A stretch of DNA of 27,919 nucleotides from JARIHD01 sp041743655 (GCA_041743655.1 JBGTMJ010000013.1:1-27919), one strand, 5' to 3'. Positions 22,885-27,919 are shown, counted from the first letter of the stretch. Notes: a model not told the origin generated them from the letters alone. Translations and numbers: made by a program.

Positions 22885-23175
22885 CTATATATCTTCTTGG
22901 TTCTTCTGCTCCTGAACAAGCCCTATACCCATTCGGATCAAAGCGATATCAGGTAGCACCATAAAAGCTCTTCCTGCAGCAACCCCAACTATATTGCGCA
23001 TACTATCAGGTAGCCAATGGTCGTACATGCCCGTTGTAGCAACGATAGTTCCGGCCGTTGCTCCAAGAGCTATCATACCAACACCAGTATCAACTCGAAT
23101 GGTTTTCCTGAGTTTTCGATCATTAATATCTTGTTCATTGTTGTACGCACTAGTTTGTTCAGGGATGTGGTTCAT
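22885..23175 (-). CDS. Small membrane protein of unknown function
   Basis: The 96 residues have a hydrophilic start (MNHIPEQTSAYNNEQDINDRKLRKTIR), a hydrophobic Gly/Ala-rich stretch (about 32-50, TGVGMIALGATAGTIVATTG) and a second one near 68-86. ATG 23175 is chosen because TAATAG on the minus strand ends 7 nt upstream. The first codons overlap those of the divergent gene at 23165. No family is recognised. Confidence 0.6.
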   Translation of the reverse strand: MNHIPEQTSAYNNEQDINDRKLRKTIRVDTGVGMIALGATAGTIVATTGMYDHWLPDSMRNIVGVAAGRAFMVLPDIALIRMGIGLVQEQKNQEDI

Positions 23176-23674
23176 ACTTAGACTATTAGGAAGATCGGCT
23201 TTAGGTGTAGCAAAGGAAAGAGATGCACAAAGACTTACGCCCTGGACTGATATAAGCAAGTATCCTCATACGGATATTCAGGCTGTTGCACGACGGCAGT
23301 CAACAGATCTCATTTCGGAGGCAGATATTCAGGAAGCGCATCGTGGCTCTTTTGCACTTGTTTTAGAAACTGCGGTTCAAGTCTGTGAAGCCCGACCACG
23401 TCAACCAGGACTAAGAGAAGAAACTGATAGCCTGGAGCGACTTCTAAAAATTATTCGTGCAGGATACAACAGGATGCACGAAATGGTAGATTTAGGTCAG
23501 GGAGATATTGTCGCCACAGAGGTAGCAGCAGCTCTTGGCCGAAGACAGATAAAACCTTCTGCTGAACAAACCACGGACGAAAGCTTGCGTGCATGGGCGG
23601 AACAACAGTTTAATGCTGCGGGTAGAGGGATACAGAGAAGACTAAGCGTGTTAGACGCATACCATAATTCGTAA
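23165..23674 (+). CDS. Hypothetical helical protein, start uncertain
   Basis: The 169-residue protein is not recognised. It is mostly helical and soluble (AHRGSFALVLETAVQVCEARPRQPGLREETDSLERLLKIIRAGYNRMHEMVDLG). The ATG at 23165 overlaps the start of the divergent gene by 11 nt, which is unusual; no other good in-frame start lies before residue 115 or so, apart from upstream Met codons in the opposite gene. The stop is 4 nt before the DUF1905 gene, whose AAGGAT ribosome site overlaps it, so the two probably form an operon. Confidence 0.65.
   Translation: MWFILRLLGRSALGVAKERDAQRLTPWTDISKYPHTDIQAVARRQSTDLISEADIQEAHRGSFALVLETAVQVCEARPRQPGLREETDSLERLLKIIRAGYNRMHEMVDLGQGDIVATEVAAALGRRQIKPSAEQTTDESLRAWAEQQFNAAGRGIQRRLSVLDAYHNS
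23183..23188 (-). promoter_or_regulatory. -10 box before the start at 23175
   Basis: TAATAG on the minus strand ends 7 nt before the ATG; no ribosome site is present. Confidence 0.35.
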
Positions 23675-23678
23675 GGAT

Positions 23679-23942
23679 ATGCCGACAATCCGTTTTGAAG
23701 CTAAGCTGTTTAAAATCGGCTCATGGACTCTTCTTAGACTTCCTGAGAGCGCAAGCGCGAGGCTTCCATCACGAGGTCAGACAATGGTTAAGGGAACCAT
23801 TAATGACTTCCGATTCCAAACCGCGCTTGAGCCAGATGGTAATGGAAGCCACTGGTTAAAGGTCGACCCTAGTCTGCAAGAAGCTGCAAAAGTAGACACA
23901 GGCGACACCGTAACGCTTACGATCGAGTCAACAAAAGACTAG
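23679..23942 (+). CDS. DUF1905 domain protein, separated from its OmdA half by an in-frame stop
   Basis: The 87 residues match the DUF1905 beta-barrel (RFEAKLFKIGSWTLLRLPESASARL, GQTMVKGTINDFRFQTALEPDGNGSHWLKV and GDTVTLTIE). In other bacteria this domain is usually joined to a C-terminal OmdA/YdeI domain in one protein. Here TAG (23940-23942) falls exactly in the linker and the OmdA part continues in the same frame after it. Either the gene has split into two working chains, or the stop is a recent mutation or a sequencing error. Confidence 0.88.
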   Translation: MPTIRFEAKLFKIGSWTLLRLPESASARLPSRGQTMVKGTINDFRFQTALEPDGNGSHWLKVDPSLQEAAKVDTGDTVTLTIESTKD

Positions 23943-23954
23943 CCGGAACCCAAT

Positions 23955-24221
23955 GTGCCGGCAGATTGGAGGACCGCTCTCAACGCCAATCCACAAATAC
24001 AAACACTGTGGATGGATATCACGCCAATGGCACGCTCAGAATGGATTCGCTGGATAGGCTCAACCAGCCAAGCGGAAACGCGTAAAAGACGAATCGAGGT
24101 GGCATGCTCGAAGCTCATGGCTGGAGAGCGAAGACCATGCTGCTTTAACCGGAACATGTGTTGCGTACCCGAAGTATCAAAAAATGGCGTACTCCTCGCG
24201 CCGACGCAAACGACGAAGTAA
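23955..24221 (+). CDS. OmdA/YdeI domain protein, C-terminal half of a split DUF1905-OmdA gene
   Basis: The 88 residues from GTG 23955 match the helical OmdA (bacteriocin-protection, YdeI) domain: DWRTALNANPQIQTLWMDITPMARSEWIRWIGSTSQAETRKRRIEVACSKLMAGERRPCCFNR. Frame and order are those of a DUF1905-OmdA fusion, and the only break is the TAG at 23940. Separate translation from GTG has no good ribosome site (a GGAACC lies 6 nt before). The C-terminus is complete as far as I can judge. Confidence 0.75.
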   Translation: MPADWRTALNANPQIQTLWMDITPMARSEWIRWIGSTSQAETRKRRIEVACSKLMAGERRPCCFNRNMCCVPEVSKNGVLLAPTQTTK

Positions 24222-24270
24222 AGACGGGCGTAAAGTTGGTAAAAACGCTAAAGCAAAGATGAATATCTAG
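24184..24270 (+). CDS. Possible 28-residue basic peptide
   Basis: A short frame beginning MAYSSRRRKRRSKDGRK has 12 Arg or Lys in 28 residues. It overlaps the end of the OmdA half in another frame, and the 3' end of the convergent gene at 24267. No ribosome site is seen. It may be chance. Confidence 0.2.
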   Translation: MAYSSRRRKRRSKDGRKVGKNAKAKMNI

Positions 24271-24470
24271 ACTGTGAAAGACTGCAAGAGACTGTAAATC
24301 AATATGGCAGGCCAAGCCGCTGCCTTGAGCAGAGCCAGGATAATATTCCAAAACCCGTCAACCTGATTCACAAAATACACTGCCGCACCGATAAACGCCA
24401 TGAAGAGTGTGAAGCCGACAGGGCCATTTTTCTTGTCAATCTTAATAAAGTTCTTTTCTTGCATTGCCAT
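24267..24470 (-). CDS. Small protein with membrane helices
   Basis: The 67 residues start with a charged segment (MAMQEKNFIKIDKKNG) followed by two likely membrane helices (PVGFTLFMAFIGAAVYFV at about 17-34 and IILALLKAAAWPAILIYSLL at about 43-63). No family is recognised. The ATG at 24470 has an extended -10 box 6 nt before it. Confidence 0.6.
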   Translation of the reverse strand: MAMQEKNFIKIDKKNGPVGFTLFMAFIGAAVYFVNQVDGFWNIILALLKAAAWPAILIYSLLQSFTV

Positions 24471-24476
24471 ATTTTG

Positions 24477-24482
24477 ATTCTA
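24477..24482 (-). promoter_or_regulatory. Extended -10 box before the start at 24470
   Basis: TG-C-TAGAAT on the minus strand ends 6 nt before the ATG. No ribosome site. Confidence 0.5.
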
Positions 24483-24538
24483 GCACCAATATATATGCTT
24501 GAATAGCAGATGCTAGCACAGCCTGGCTAGCTCTTTGC

Positions 24539-24577
24539 TATTATATTAATATGATAAATAACGACAGCGGGAGGTAG
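24539..24577 (+). promoter_or_regulatory. Promoter and upstream mini-ORF of the PhnB-like gene
   Basis: TG-C-TATTAT (24539-24544) ends 6 nt before ATG 24551, which opens an eight-codon frame (MINNDSGR) ending in TAG at 24575-24577. The GGGAGGT ribosome site of the main gene (24569-24575) lies inside this frame, so reading the mini-ORF would cover it. Confidence 0.4.
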
Positions 24578-24581
24578 TATC

Positions 24582-25031
24582 ATGAAAACAATTACACCTA
24601 ATTTATGGTTTGACGGCAATGCTAAAGAGGCGGTTGAGTTCTACGTTTCAGTATTTCCGGACAGTAAAATTGTTGCAACTTCATACTATCCAGAAGAGGG
24701 TTTACTCGATTTCCAAAAGGAACTTGCCGGCAAAGAACTGACTGTTGAATTCGAACTAAGCGGCAACCCTTTTACAGCTATTAATGCTGGCCCAGAGTTC
24801 AAGTTCAACGAATCAATATCCTTTTCGATCCCCTGTGAAGACCAGAAAGAGATTGATTACTACTGGGAAAAACTCTCAACGGTACCAGAATCCGAACAGT
24901 GCGGTTGGTGTAAGGACCAGTATGGACTGAGCTGGCAAGTAGTACCGAAAAACATGGAAGAATTAATGAAGCGTCCTAATGCTTTTACCAATATGATGCA
25001 GATGAAAAAAATTATTATTGAGAACTTCTGA
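24582..25031 (+). CDS. PhnB-like / 3-demethylubiquinone-9 methyltransferase-like VOC protein
   Basis: The 149 residues match the PF06983 family of the vicinal-oxygen-chelate superfamily: ITPNLWFDGNAKEAVEFYVSVFPDSKI at the start, TVEFELSGNPFTAINAGPEFKFNESISF in the middle, and CGWCKDQYGLSWQVVPKNMEELM near the end. Despite the family name the members are seldom proven methyltransferases; the function is unknown. The ATG has GGGAGGT at good distance, one of few genes here with a leader. Confidence 0.92.
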   Translation: MKTITPNLWFDGNAKEAVEFYVSVFPDSKIVATSYYPEEGLLDFQKELAGKELTVEFELSGNPFTAINAGPEFKFNESISFSIPCEDQKEIDYYWEKLSTVPESEQCGWCKDQYGLSWQVVPKNMEELMKRPNAFTNMMQMKKIIIENF

Positions 25032-25046
25032 CTTCTTATATTTTCG

Positions 25047-25061
25047 ATATCACTTAGTGAT
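25047..25061. promoter_or_regulatory. Operator-like inverted repeat downstream of the PhnB-like gene
   Basis: ATATCAC-TTA-GTGAT resembles the palindromes in the promoters at 20646 and 25614, with a 3-nt instead of 4-nt centre. No promoter is seen with it. Confidence 0.25.
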
Positions 25062-25093
25062 GCTTCCAAGTGTCAATGAAAAGTTAAGTTTAT

Positions 25094-25123
25094 AGTTGCA
25101 AAGTACGTCCACTAAGGGAGCCA
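25094..25123 (+). repeat. tRNA-3'-end-like tail, copy 5
   Basis: This 30-nt copy starts AGTTGCAAAG, 62 nt after the stop of the PhnB-like gene, and ends GGGAGCCA. It matches copy 2 at all but a few bases, and the following DNA (TTAGCAT.TGT.T.TTTGA) also matches. Confidence 0.6.
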
Positions 25124-25222
25124 AACTCAGACATTACAACAGGCTTATTAGCATATGTATTTTTTTGACTGACTCAGTCATTGGCATGCAACAATCCAAT
25201 CATTTAACGTTAGGTACGGTGC

Positions 25223-25228
25223 TATAAT
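25223..25228 (+). promoter_or_regulatory. Extended -10 box before the start at 25236
   Basis: TG-C-TATAAT ends 7 nt before the ATG. A 15-bp palindrome, TGACTGA-C-TCAGTCA, lies further up near 25168-25182. Confidence 0.6.
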
Positions 25229-25235
25229 TATATTC

Positions 25236-25514
25236 ATGAATGGAAGCGTTGCAGTTACCAGAAAAGATATTGACAACGTATTAAATGTTCTTGGCGTCAT
25301 GATGAGCAGGATTGATGAACGCTTTACTAATGTCGAAAATAATATTGCCAAAATACAGGGTCAAATAGGCACCATTCAAAATCAGTTAGACAGCATAGAA
25401 AAGCGAATCGAGATATCTGAAGACGAAAGACTTGTAATCGCTCATCAGCTGACACAGCTTCATGAATGGGTTGAACAAGCGGCTAAACGGATCGATCTTA
25501 AATTTGTTCACTAA
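25236..25514 (+). CDS. Coiled-coil protein, likely paralogue of the gene at 13113
   Basis: The 92 residues are helical with heptads (MMSRIDERFTNVENNIAKIQGQIGTIQNQLDSIEKRIEIS) and a final LHEWVEQAAKRIDLKF. The middle D.RF.NVE and the end L.EW resemble the 106-residue protein at 13113. There is no signal peptide. Function unknown. Confidence 0.75.
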   Translation: MNGSVAVTRKDIDNVLNVLGVMMSRIDERFTNVENNIAKIQGQIGTIQNQLDSIEKRIEISEDERLVIAHQLTQLHEWVEQAAKRIDLKFVH

Positions 25515-25613
25515 GCGTTTCACTCCTTCTCATAGCAATAAATGTAATCCTCCACATCTCTACTAGTTCAGAATTTATTTGGTTCCATCTCCTCAAAGAC
25601 AACGGGCAACTAC

Positions 25614-25642
25614 TTGACTAAGTATCATTTTTGTGATATTCT
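25614..25642 (+). promoter_or_regulatory. Promoter with palindromic operator, site 2
   Basis: TTGACT (25614-25619), 17-nt spacer, TATTCT (25637-25642). The spacer holds GTATCAT-TTTT-GTGATAT (25622-25639), which agrees with site 1 at 15 of 18 bases. The -10 ends 6 nt before ATG 25649, which opens the five-codon frame MKNPK. Confidence 0.65.
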
Positions 25643-25682
25643 TTGTAAATGAAAAACCCCAAATAGTGTAGATGTCCGATCT

Positions 25683-26144
25683 ATGTTACGGAACCAATTA
25701 GTCATGACGGGAGTGGCCATTCATGCAGCAATATCCCTAGCCCTGGGACAAGAAACCCCAAAGCCAACACCTACTTTAGTAGAAGACTTAGCCCAAGCCG
25801 GTTGTGAGAATACTAATACTCAATATGAAGTAACAGGCTATGTCAAAAAATCCGCCAGGGAAGAAATCTTTACGATGTTTCCGGGTAATGCTCAAGTACC
25901 GGCGTCTGGAGTTGTACACACAACATATCATTTGCATAACTCTCCCGAACCCGAAAGTGCGTATATAACTGTACTTGATAAAGAAGGCGAGGTGCACCTT
26001 CCTCTCACTTCTGTACTCTCGTCAAGCAGCAACTATTCCCAAAAAGTCACGGTGACTGGTGGCCTTGAAATAGATAAAGCGTACGATGGAAGCGACCAGT
26101 GCGTGTTAGTAGTCGATGATGCAATAGTCGCTGACAATAAATAA
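25683..26144 (+). CDS. Secreted hypothetical protein
   Basis: The 153 residues start with a likely signal peptide (MLRNQLVMTGVAIHAAISLALGQ, cleavage perhaps after Gly22 or Gln23), then a Pro/Thr-rich linker and a beta-rich domain with two Cys (C41 and C142), able to form a disulfide. No family is recognised. The start is unclear: the promoter would place the mRNA end at ATG 25649, whose frame stops after five codons, and the ATG at 25683 has no ribosome site. The gene may be translated from a leader, or its start may be damaged. Confidence 0.65.
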   Translation: MLRNQLVMTGVAIHAAISLALGQETPKPTPTLVEDLAQAGCENTNTQYEVTGYVKKSAREEIFTMFPGNAQVPASGVVHTTYHLHNSPEPESAYITVLDKEGEVHLPLTSVLSSSSNYSQKVTVTGGLEIDKAYDGSDQCVLVVDDAIVADNK

Positions 26145-26158
26145 ATTACTATTTAGTA

Positions 26159-26189
26159 GGTTACGAAGTGTGTCCATTAGTGGGAGCCA
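26159..26189 (+). repeat. tRNA-3'-end-like tail, copy 6
   Basis: This 31-nt copy starts GGTTACGAAG, 14 nt after the stop of the secreted-protein gene, and ends GGGAGCCA. It opens a longer element that resembles the one at 21419. Confidence 0.5.
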
Positions 26190-26285
26190 GAGCAAACAGT
26201 TAAAATGGTTGACTAGGTTCTATGACCTGTTCCTCACTTGATCTCCTGCAGCCAGAGAGAGTTCATTATTGCTAAAGTATAGATA

Positions 26286-26319
26286 CCCGAAGAACCGCCA
26301 TTTCTGGCGGTTCTTCGGG
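26286..26319 (+). terminator. Very strong hairpin in the 26145-26444 gap
   Basis: CCCGAAGAACCGCCA and TGGCGGTTCTTCGGG form a perfect 15-bp stem with a TTTC loop. Only TTG follows, so it is a weak intrinsic terminator but a very stable RNA end. The remaining gap holds the tail repeat and the promoter of the VOC gene and no gene. Confidence 0.6.
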
Positions 26320-26410
26320 TTGTACACCTTGGTTTAGCGCCAGAGGTGATTATTTCTATTGCGATAACCGAGCAAGTGAAAAGGTGATCGGGCTCCAACG
26401 GGCTTTCTGC

Positions 26411-26416
26411 TAAAAT
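26411..26416 (+). promoter_or_regulatory. Extended -10 box of the VOC gene
   Basis: TG-C-TAAAAT, followed by a leader with AAGGAGG (26430-26436) 8 nt before the ATG at 26445. Confidence 0.45.
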
Positions 26417-26444
26417 AAAGTCATCAAGTAAGGAGGATAATGCA

Positions 26445-26840
26445 ATGGAAATGAAACTTGAATTGATAGCCGTACCGGTCACCGACGTTGACCGAGCTAG
26501 AGACTTTTACGTCAAGATTGGCTTCAAACTCGACATGGACCAGCGCGTCGACGAAAATACTCGCTTTATCCAGCTGACACCTCCAGGTTCTGCCTGTTCT
26601 ATCTGTCTTGGCGAAGGTATCACCACCATGAAACCCGGCTCACTCGGAGGCCTGCAAGTAGTCGTTGCCAGCGCCGCCGAAGCCCGCAAATACCTGCAGG
26701 GCAAAGGCCTTGAACTCGGTGAAGTGGATGTCCAGCCGTGGGGCTCATTTGTCTACTTCACCGATCCAGACGGCAATGGCTGGGCAGTACAGGAACTGCC
26801 TGACTACAGCGCAAATCCAGACTTGGTTAAGGCTGGATAG
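26445..26840 (+). CDS. VOC (glyoxalase/bleomycin resistance) family protein
   Basis: The 131 residues form the paired beta-alpha-beta-beta-beta units of the vicinal-oxygen-chelate fold: LIAVPVTDVDRARDFYVKIGFKLDMDQRV, FIQLTPPGSACSICLGEG, LQVVVASAAEARKYLQGKG and the end SFVYFTDPDGNGWAVQELP. Such proteins include glyoxalases, dioxygenases and antibiotic-binding proteins; the substrate cannot be told. It has a strong ribosome site. Confidence 0.92.
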   Translation: MEMKLELIAVPVTDVDRARDFYVKIGFKLDMDQRVDENTRFIQLTPPGSACSICLGEGITTMKPGSLGGLQVVVASAAEARKYLQGKGLELGEVDVQPWGSFVYFTDPDGNGWAVQELPDYSANPDLVKAG

Positions 26841-26854
26841 GACGGTTCTATTGA

Positions 26855-26881
26855 TTGACGAATACCAACTCCTGGTATAAT
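26855..26881 (+). promoter_or_regulatory. Promoter in the 26841-27117 gap
   Basis: TTGACG (26855-26860), 15-nt spacer and TG-G-TATAAT (26876-26881). The start would be near 26888. It points at DNA with no full gene, only a 13-codon frame (26898, MESYFSMMAAILA). Confidence 0.5.
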
Positions 26882-26887
26882 CAATTA

Positions 26888-26986
26888 TTAGTAGGCAATG
26901 GAGAGCTACTTTTCAATGATGGCGGCAATACTGGCTTGAAGCTTATTACATCAAGAGTTTCAGCCCTGAAGTTGCACTTCTTTTTT
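26888..26986 (+). ncRNA. Candidate small RNA ending in an intrinsic terminator
   Basis: From the predicted start to the T run there are about 100 nt that can fold: AGTAG with CTACT near the start, CTTGA with TCAAG in the middle, and the terminator GAAGT-TGC-ACTTC followed by six T (26968-26986). It could instead be a leader with a mini-ORF and an attenuator. No family is recognised. Confidence 0.35.
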
Positions 26987-27032
26987 ATAAATTAGACGGA
27001 TAGCTTACTTTTATTAGGCGGTATAGATACAC

Positions 27033-27057
27033 GGTTCGAATCCGTTTGCCCGTACCA
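27033..27057 (+). other. tRNA 3'-end fragment
   Basis: Bases match a tRNA end: ACGG-TTCGAAT-CCGT as T arm, a 7-nt acceptor strand TGCCCGT, A, and CCA. No 5' half with D arm is found at the right distance. It may be a partial tRNA or an attachment-site remnant. Confidence 0.5.
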
Positions 27058-27071
27058 AATCGCTTATGCTT

Positions 27072-27098
27072 AAACTCCTTATTAATAGAGGGGTTTTT
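27072..27098 (+). terminator. Terminator after the tRNA fragment
   Basis: AAACTCC pairs with GGGGTTT (one G-T pair) around an 11-nt loop, followed by TTGTTTG. Confidence 0.6.
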
Positions 27099-27104
27099 GT
27101 TTGT

Positions 27105-27110
27105 TATAGT
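27105..27110 (+). promoter_or_regulatory. Extended -10 box before the start at 27118
   Basis: TG-T-TATAGT ends 7 nt before the ATG. No ribosome site. Confidence 0.5.
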
Positions 27111-27117
27111 TAATGAC

Positions 27118-27714
27118 ATGATAAAAACTGTGATGTTTGATGCAGGTGGTGTATTACATATTTCGAGTGGGTCACAAAGCGAGGACTTAAAAAGAAAACT
27201 TGGGTTAACAGACGAACAGCTTACTAAGTTTTACGCGTATTATCTTCCCCTGCTCGGTAAAGGAGAATTAACTGAGGAGGCACTCTGGAAAGAATTAAGT
27301 GAAGATTTTGGTATTAGGGAAGTAAGCTCTGATGAACGTCTACTCACGCGTGCTTTTGAGAAATCGCTAACAAAGATGCCAGGAATGTACGAGCTGGTTG
27401 ATGATCTTAAATTAAAAGGCATCACGGTTATGTTACTTACGAATGTAAGTTCTCAGTTTGCCGAAGTACTAGAACAAAAAGGACACTATGAACCTTTTAA
27501 ATTCAGAATACTCTCGTTTGAGGTGGGTAGTTGGAAACCGGAAGCTAAAATCTATCAGGCGGCTTTAGAAAAAGCCAACATAAAGCCTGAAGAAGCAGTA
27601 TTTATTGATGACCAGAAAGAAAACGTAGATTCTGCGGAAGCTCTTGGTATTCATGGCATCGTATTTCAAAACACACAACAGCTAAAAACTAAGCTGGATG
27701 AGCTAATAGGATAG
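27118..27714 (+). CDS. HAD-superfamily hydrolase (subfamily IA)
   Basis: A likely phosphatase or related hydrolase. The 198 residues have motif I FDAGGVL (D8 as nucleophile, with Gly in place of the second Asp as in the FDxGGVL group), a helical cap, motif II LLTN (T108), motif III SWKPEAKIY (K140) and motif IV FIDDQKENV (D164, D165). The substrate is unknown. ATG 27118 is chosen over upstream codons because of the -10 box 7 nt before it and the alignment of MIKTVMFD with family starts. Confidence 0.93.
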   Translation: MIKTVMFDAGGVLHISSGSQSEDLKRKLGLTDEQLTKFYAYYLPLLGKGELTEEALWKELSEDFGIREVSSDERLLTRAFEKSLTKMPGMYELVDDLKLKGITVMLLTNVSSQFAEVLEQKGHYEPFKFRILSFEVGSWKPEAKIYQAALEKANIKPEEAVFIDDQKENVDSAEALGIHGIVFQNTQQLKTKLDELIG

Positions 27715-27742
27715 TTCTAACTTCTGCAACAATGCCGTACCA
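27713..27742 (+). repeat. tRNA-3'-end-like tail, copy 7
   Basis: This 30-nt copy starts at the stop codon (AGTTCTAAC, as in copy 3) and ends GCCGTACCA, as does the tRNA fragment at 27033. Confidence 0.45.
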
Positions 27743-27789
27743 AGACGCTTATGCTTGTAATATGTTAAATGATTCTGAAGTTCTGCTAT

Positions 27790-27919
27790 TTAATCCTTCA
27801 GTAGGTCAAGAGCCTTCTGTACGGTCCCTAGCAGAGTATCGGCGGTAGGTACCTGGTATTTCTGGGCGTAATAAAGAAGATAACGTACCCTCCTGGCTTT
27901 AAGGGGAGCACCAAAAACG
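27790..27919 (-). CDS. 3' end of a gene cut by the window edge
   Basis: A minus-strand frame open to the window end gives 42 residues finishing VPTADTLLGTVQKALDLLKD before TAA. The segment is basic, then helical (RRVRYLLYYAQKYQ). Too little is present to name it. Confidence 0.45.
   Translation of the reverse strand, partial: VFGAPLKARRVRYLLYYAQKYQVPTADTLLGTVQKALDLLKD

Noticed and set aside
23940..23942. TAG recoded as an amino acid
   Set aside because: cobO, hsp20 and HAD end in TAG at the expected family length, so TAG is a normal stop here.
26888..27057. tmRNA gene
   Set aside because: The end has a T arm and CCA, but the usual 5' end, the tag frame and the length of 300 nt or more are absent.
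20613..27742. Integron gene cassettes with attC sites
   Set aside because: The gene layout recalls cassettes, but strict RYYYAAC and GTTRRRY core pairs are not found in the tails, genes have their own promoters, and no integrase is in view. Kept only as an analogy.
1..27919. CRISPR array
   Set aside because: No regularly spaced identical repeats were seen; the dispersed repeats are single and diverged.

Overview
The window reads as a chromosomal segment of a small-genome bacterium, most likely a Patescibacterium (CPR) and probably a saccharibacterium (TM7). This assignment is an inference. It rests on a compact F-type ATP synthase operon with no respiratory genes beside it, a group I intron with an HNH gene inside a tRNA, many short lineage-specific proteins and moderate GC. 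TGA, TAA and TAG all act as stops here, which argues against the recoded SR1/Gracilibacteria.

Layout. (1) 86-5652: a divergent sigma-70-family factor, a protein with carbonic-anhydrase-like CxDxR and HxxCG motifs, a 730-residue membrane-anchored surface protein and two small unknowns. (2) 5812-12505, minus strand: the complete ATP synthase operon in the order atpZ/I-like, atpB, E, F, H, A, G, D, C. The c subunit carries an Asp ion-binding residue, so protons are the likely coupling ion. (3) 12722-18701: two small unknowns, a glutaredoxin and CobA-type adenosyltransferase pair, an hsp20 gene behind a perfect CIRCE operator, a membrane-anchored nuclease, a GT2 glycosyltransferase, and two overlapping paralogous glycosidase-like genes. 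(4) 18746-19944: smpB, then a tRNA-Asn(GUU) whose anticodon loop is split by a 552-nt group I intron encoding an HNH endonuclease. (5) 19945-27919: an accessory region of mostly single, plus-strand, unrelated genes (orphan shikimate kinase, SRPBCC, DUF1905/OmdA, PhnB-like, VOC, HAD and unknowns). Several end in a ~30-nt non-coding tail that looks like a degenerate tRNA 3' end (GTTC..AA at its start, GAGCCA or ACCA at its end).

Expression. A striking regularity is that 16 genes have a -10 box, often an extended TGnTATAAT type, ending only 6-10 nt before the start codon and no Shine-Dalgarno, which implies leaderless mRNAs. Genes inside operons, and a few with long leaders (hsp20, PhnB-like, VOC), do have AGGAGG-type ribosome sites. 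Two accessory genes share a near-identical promoter with a palindrome between -35 and -10, suggesting a common repressor.

The best candidates for something undescribed are the tRNA-tail-punctuated gene series downstream of tRNA-Asn, the intron in tRNA-Asn itself, and the leaderless organisation. All functional names come from motif recognition by eye; no database search was possible.
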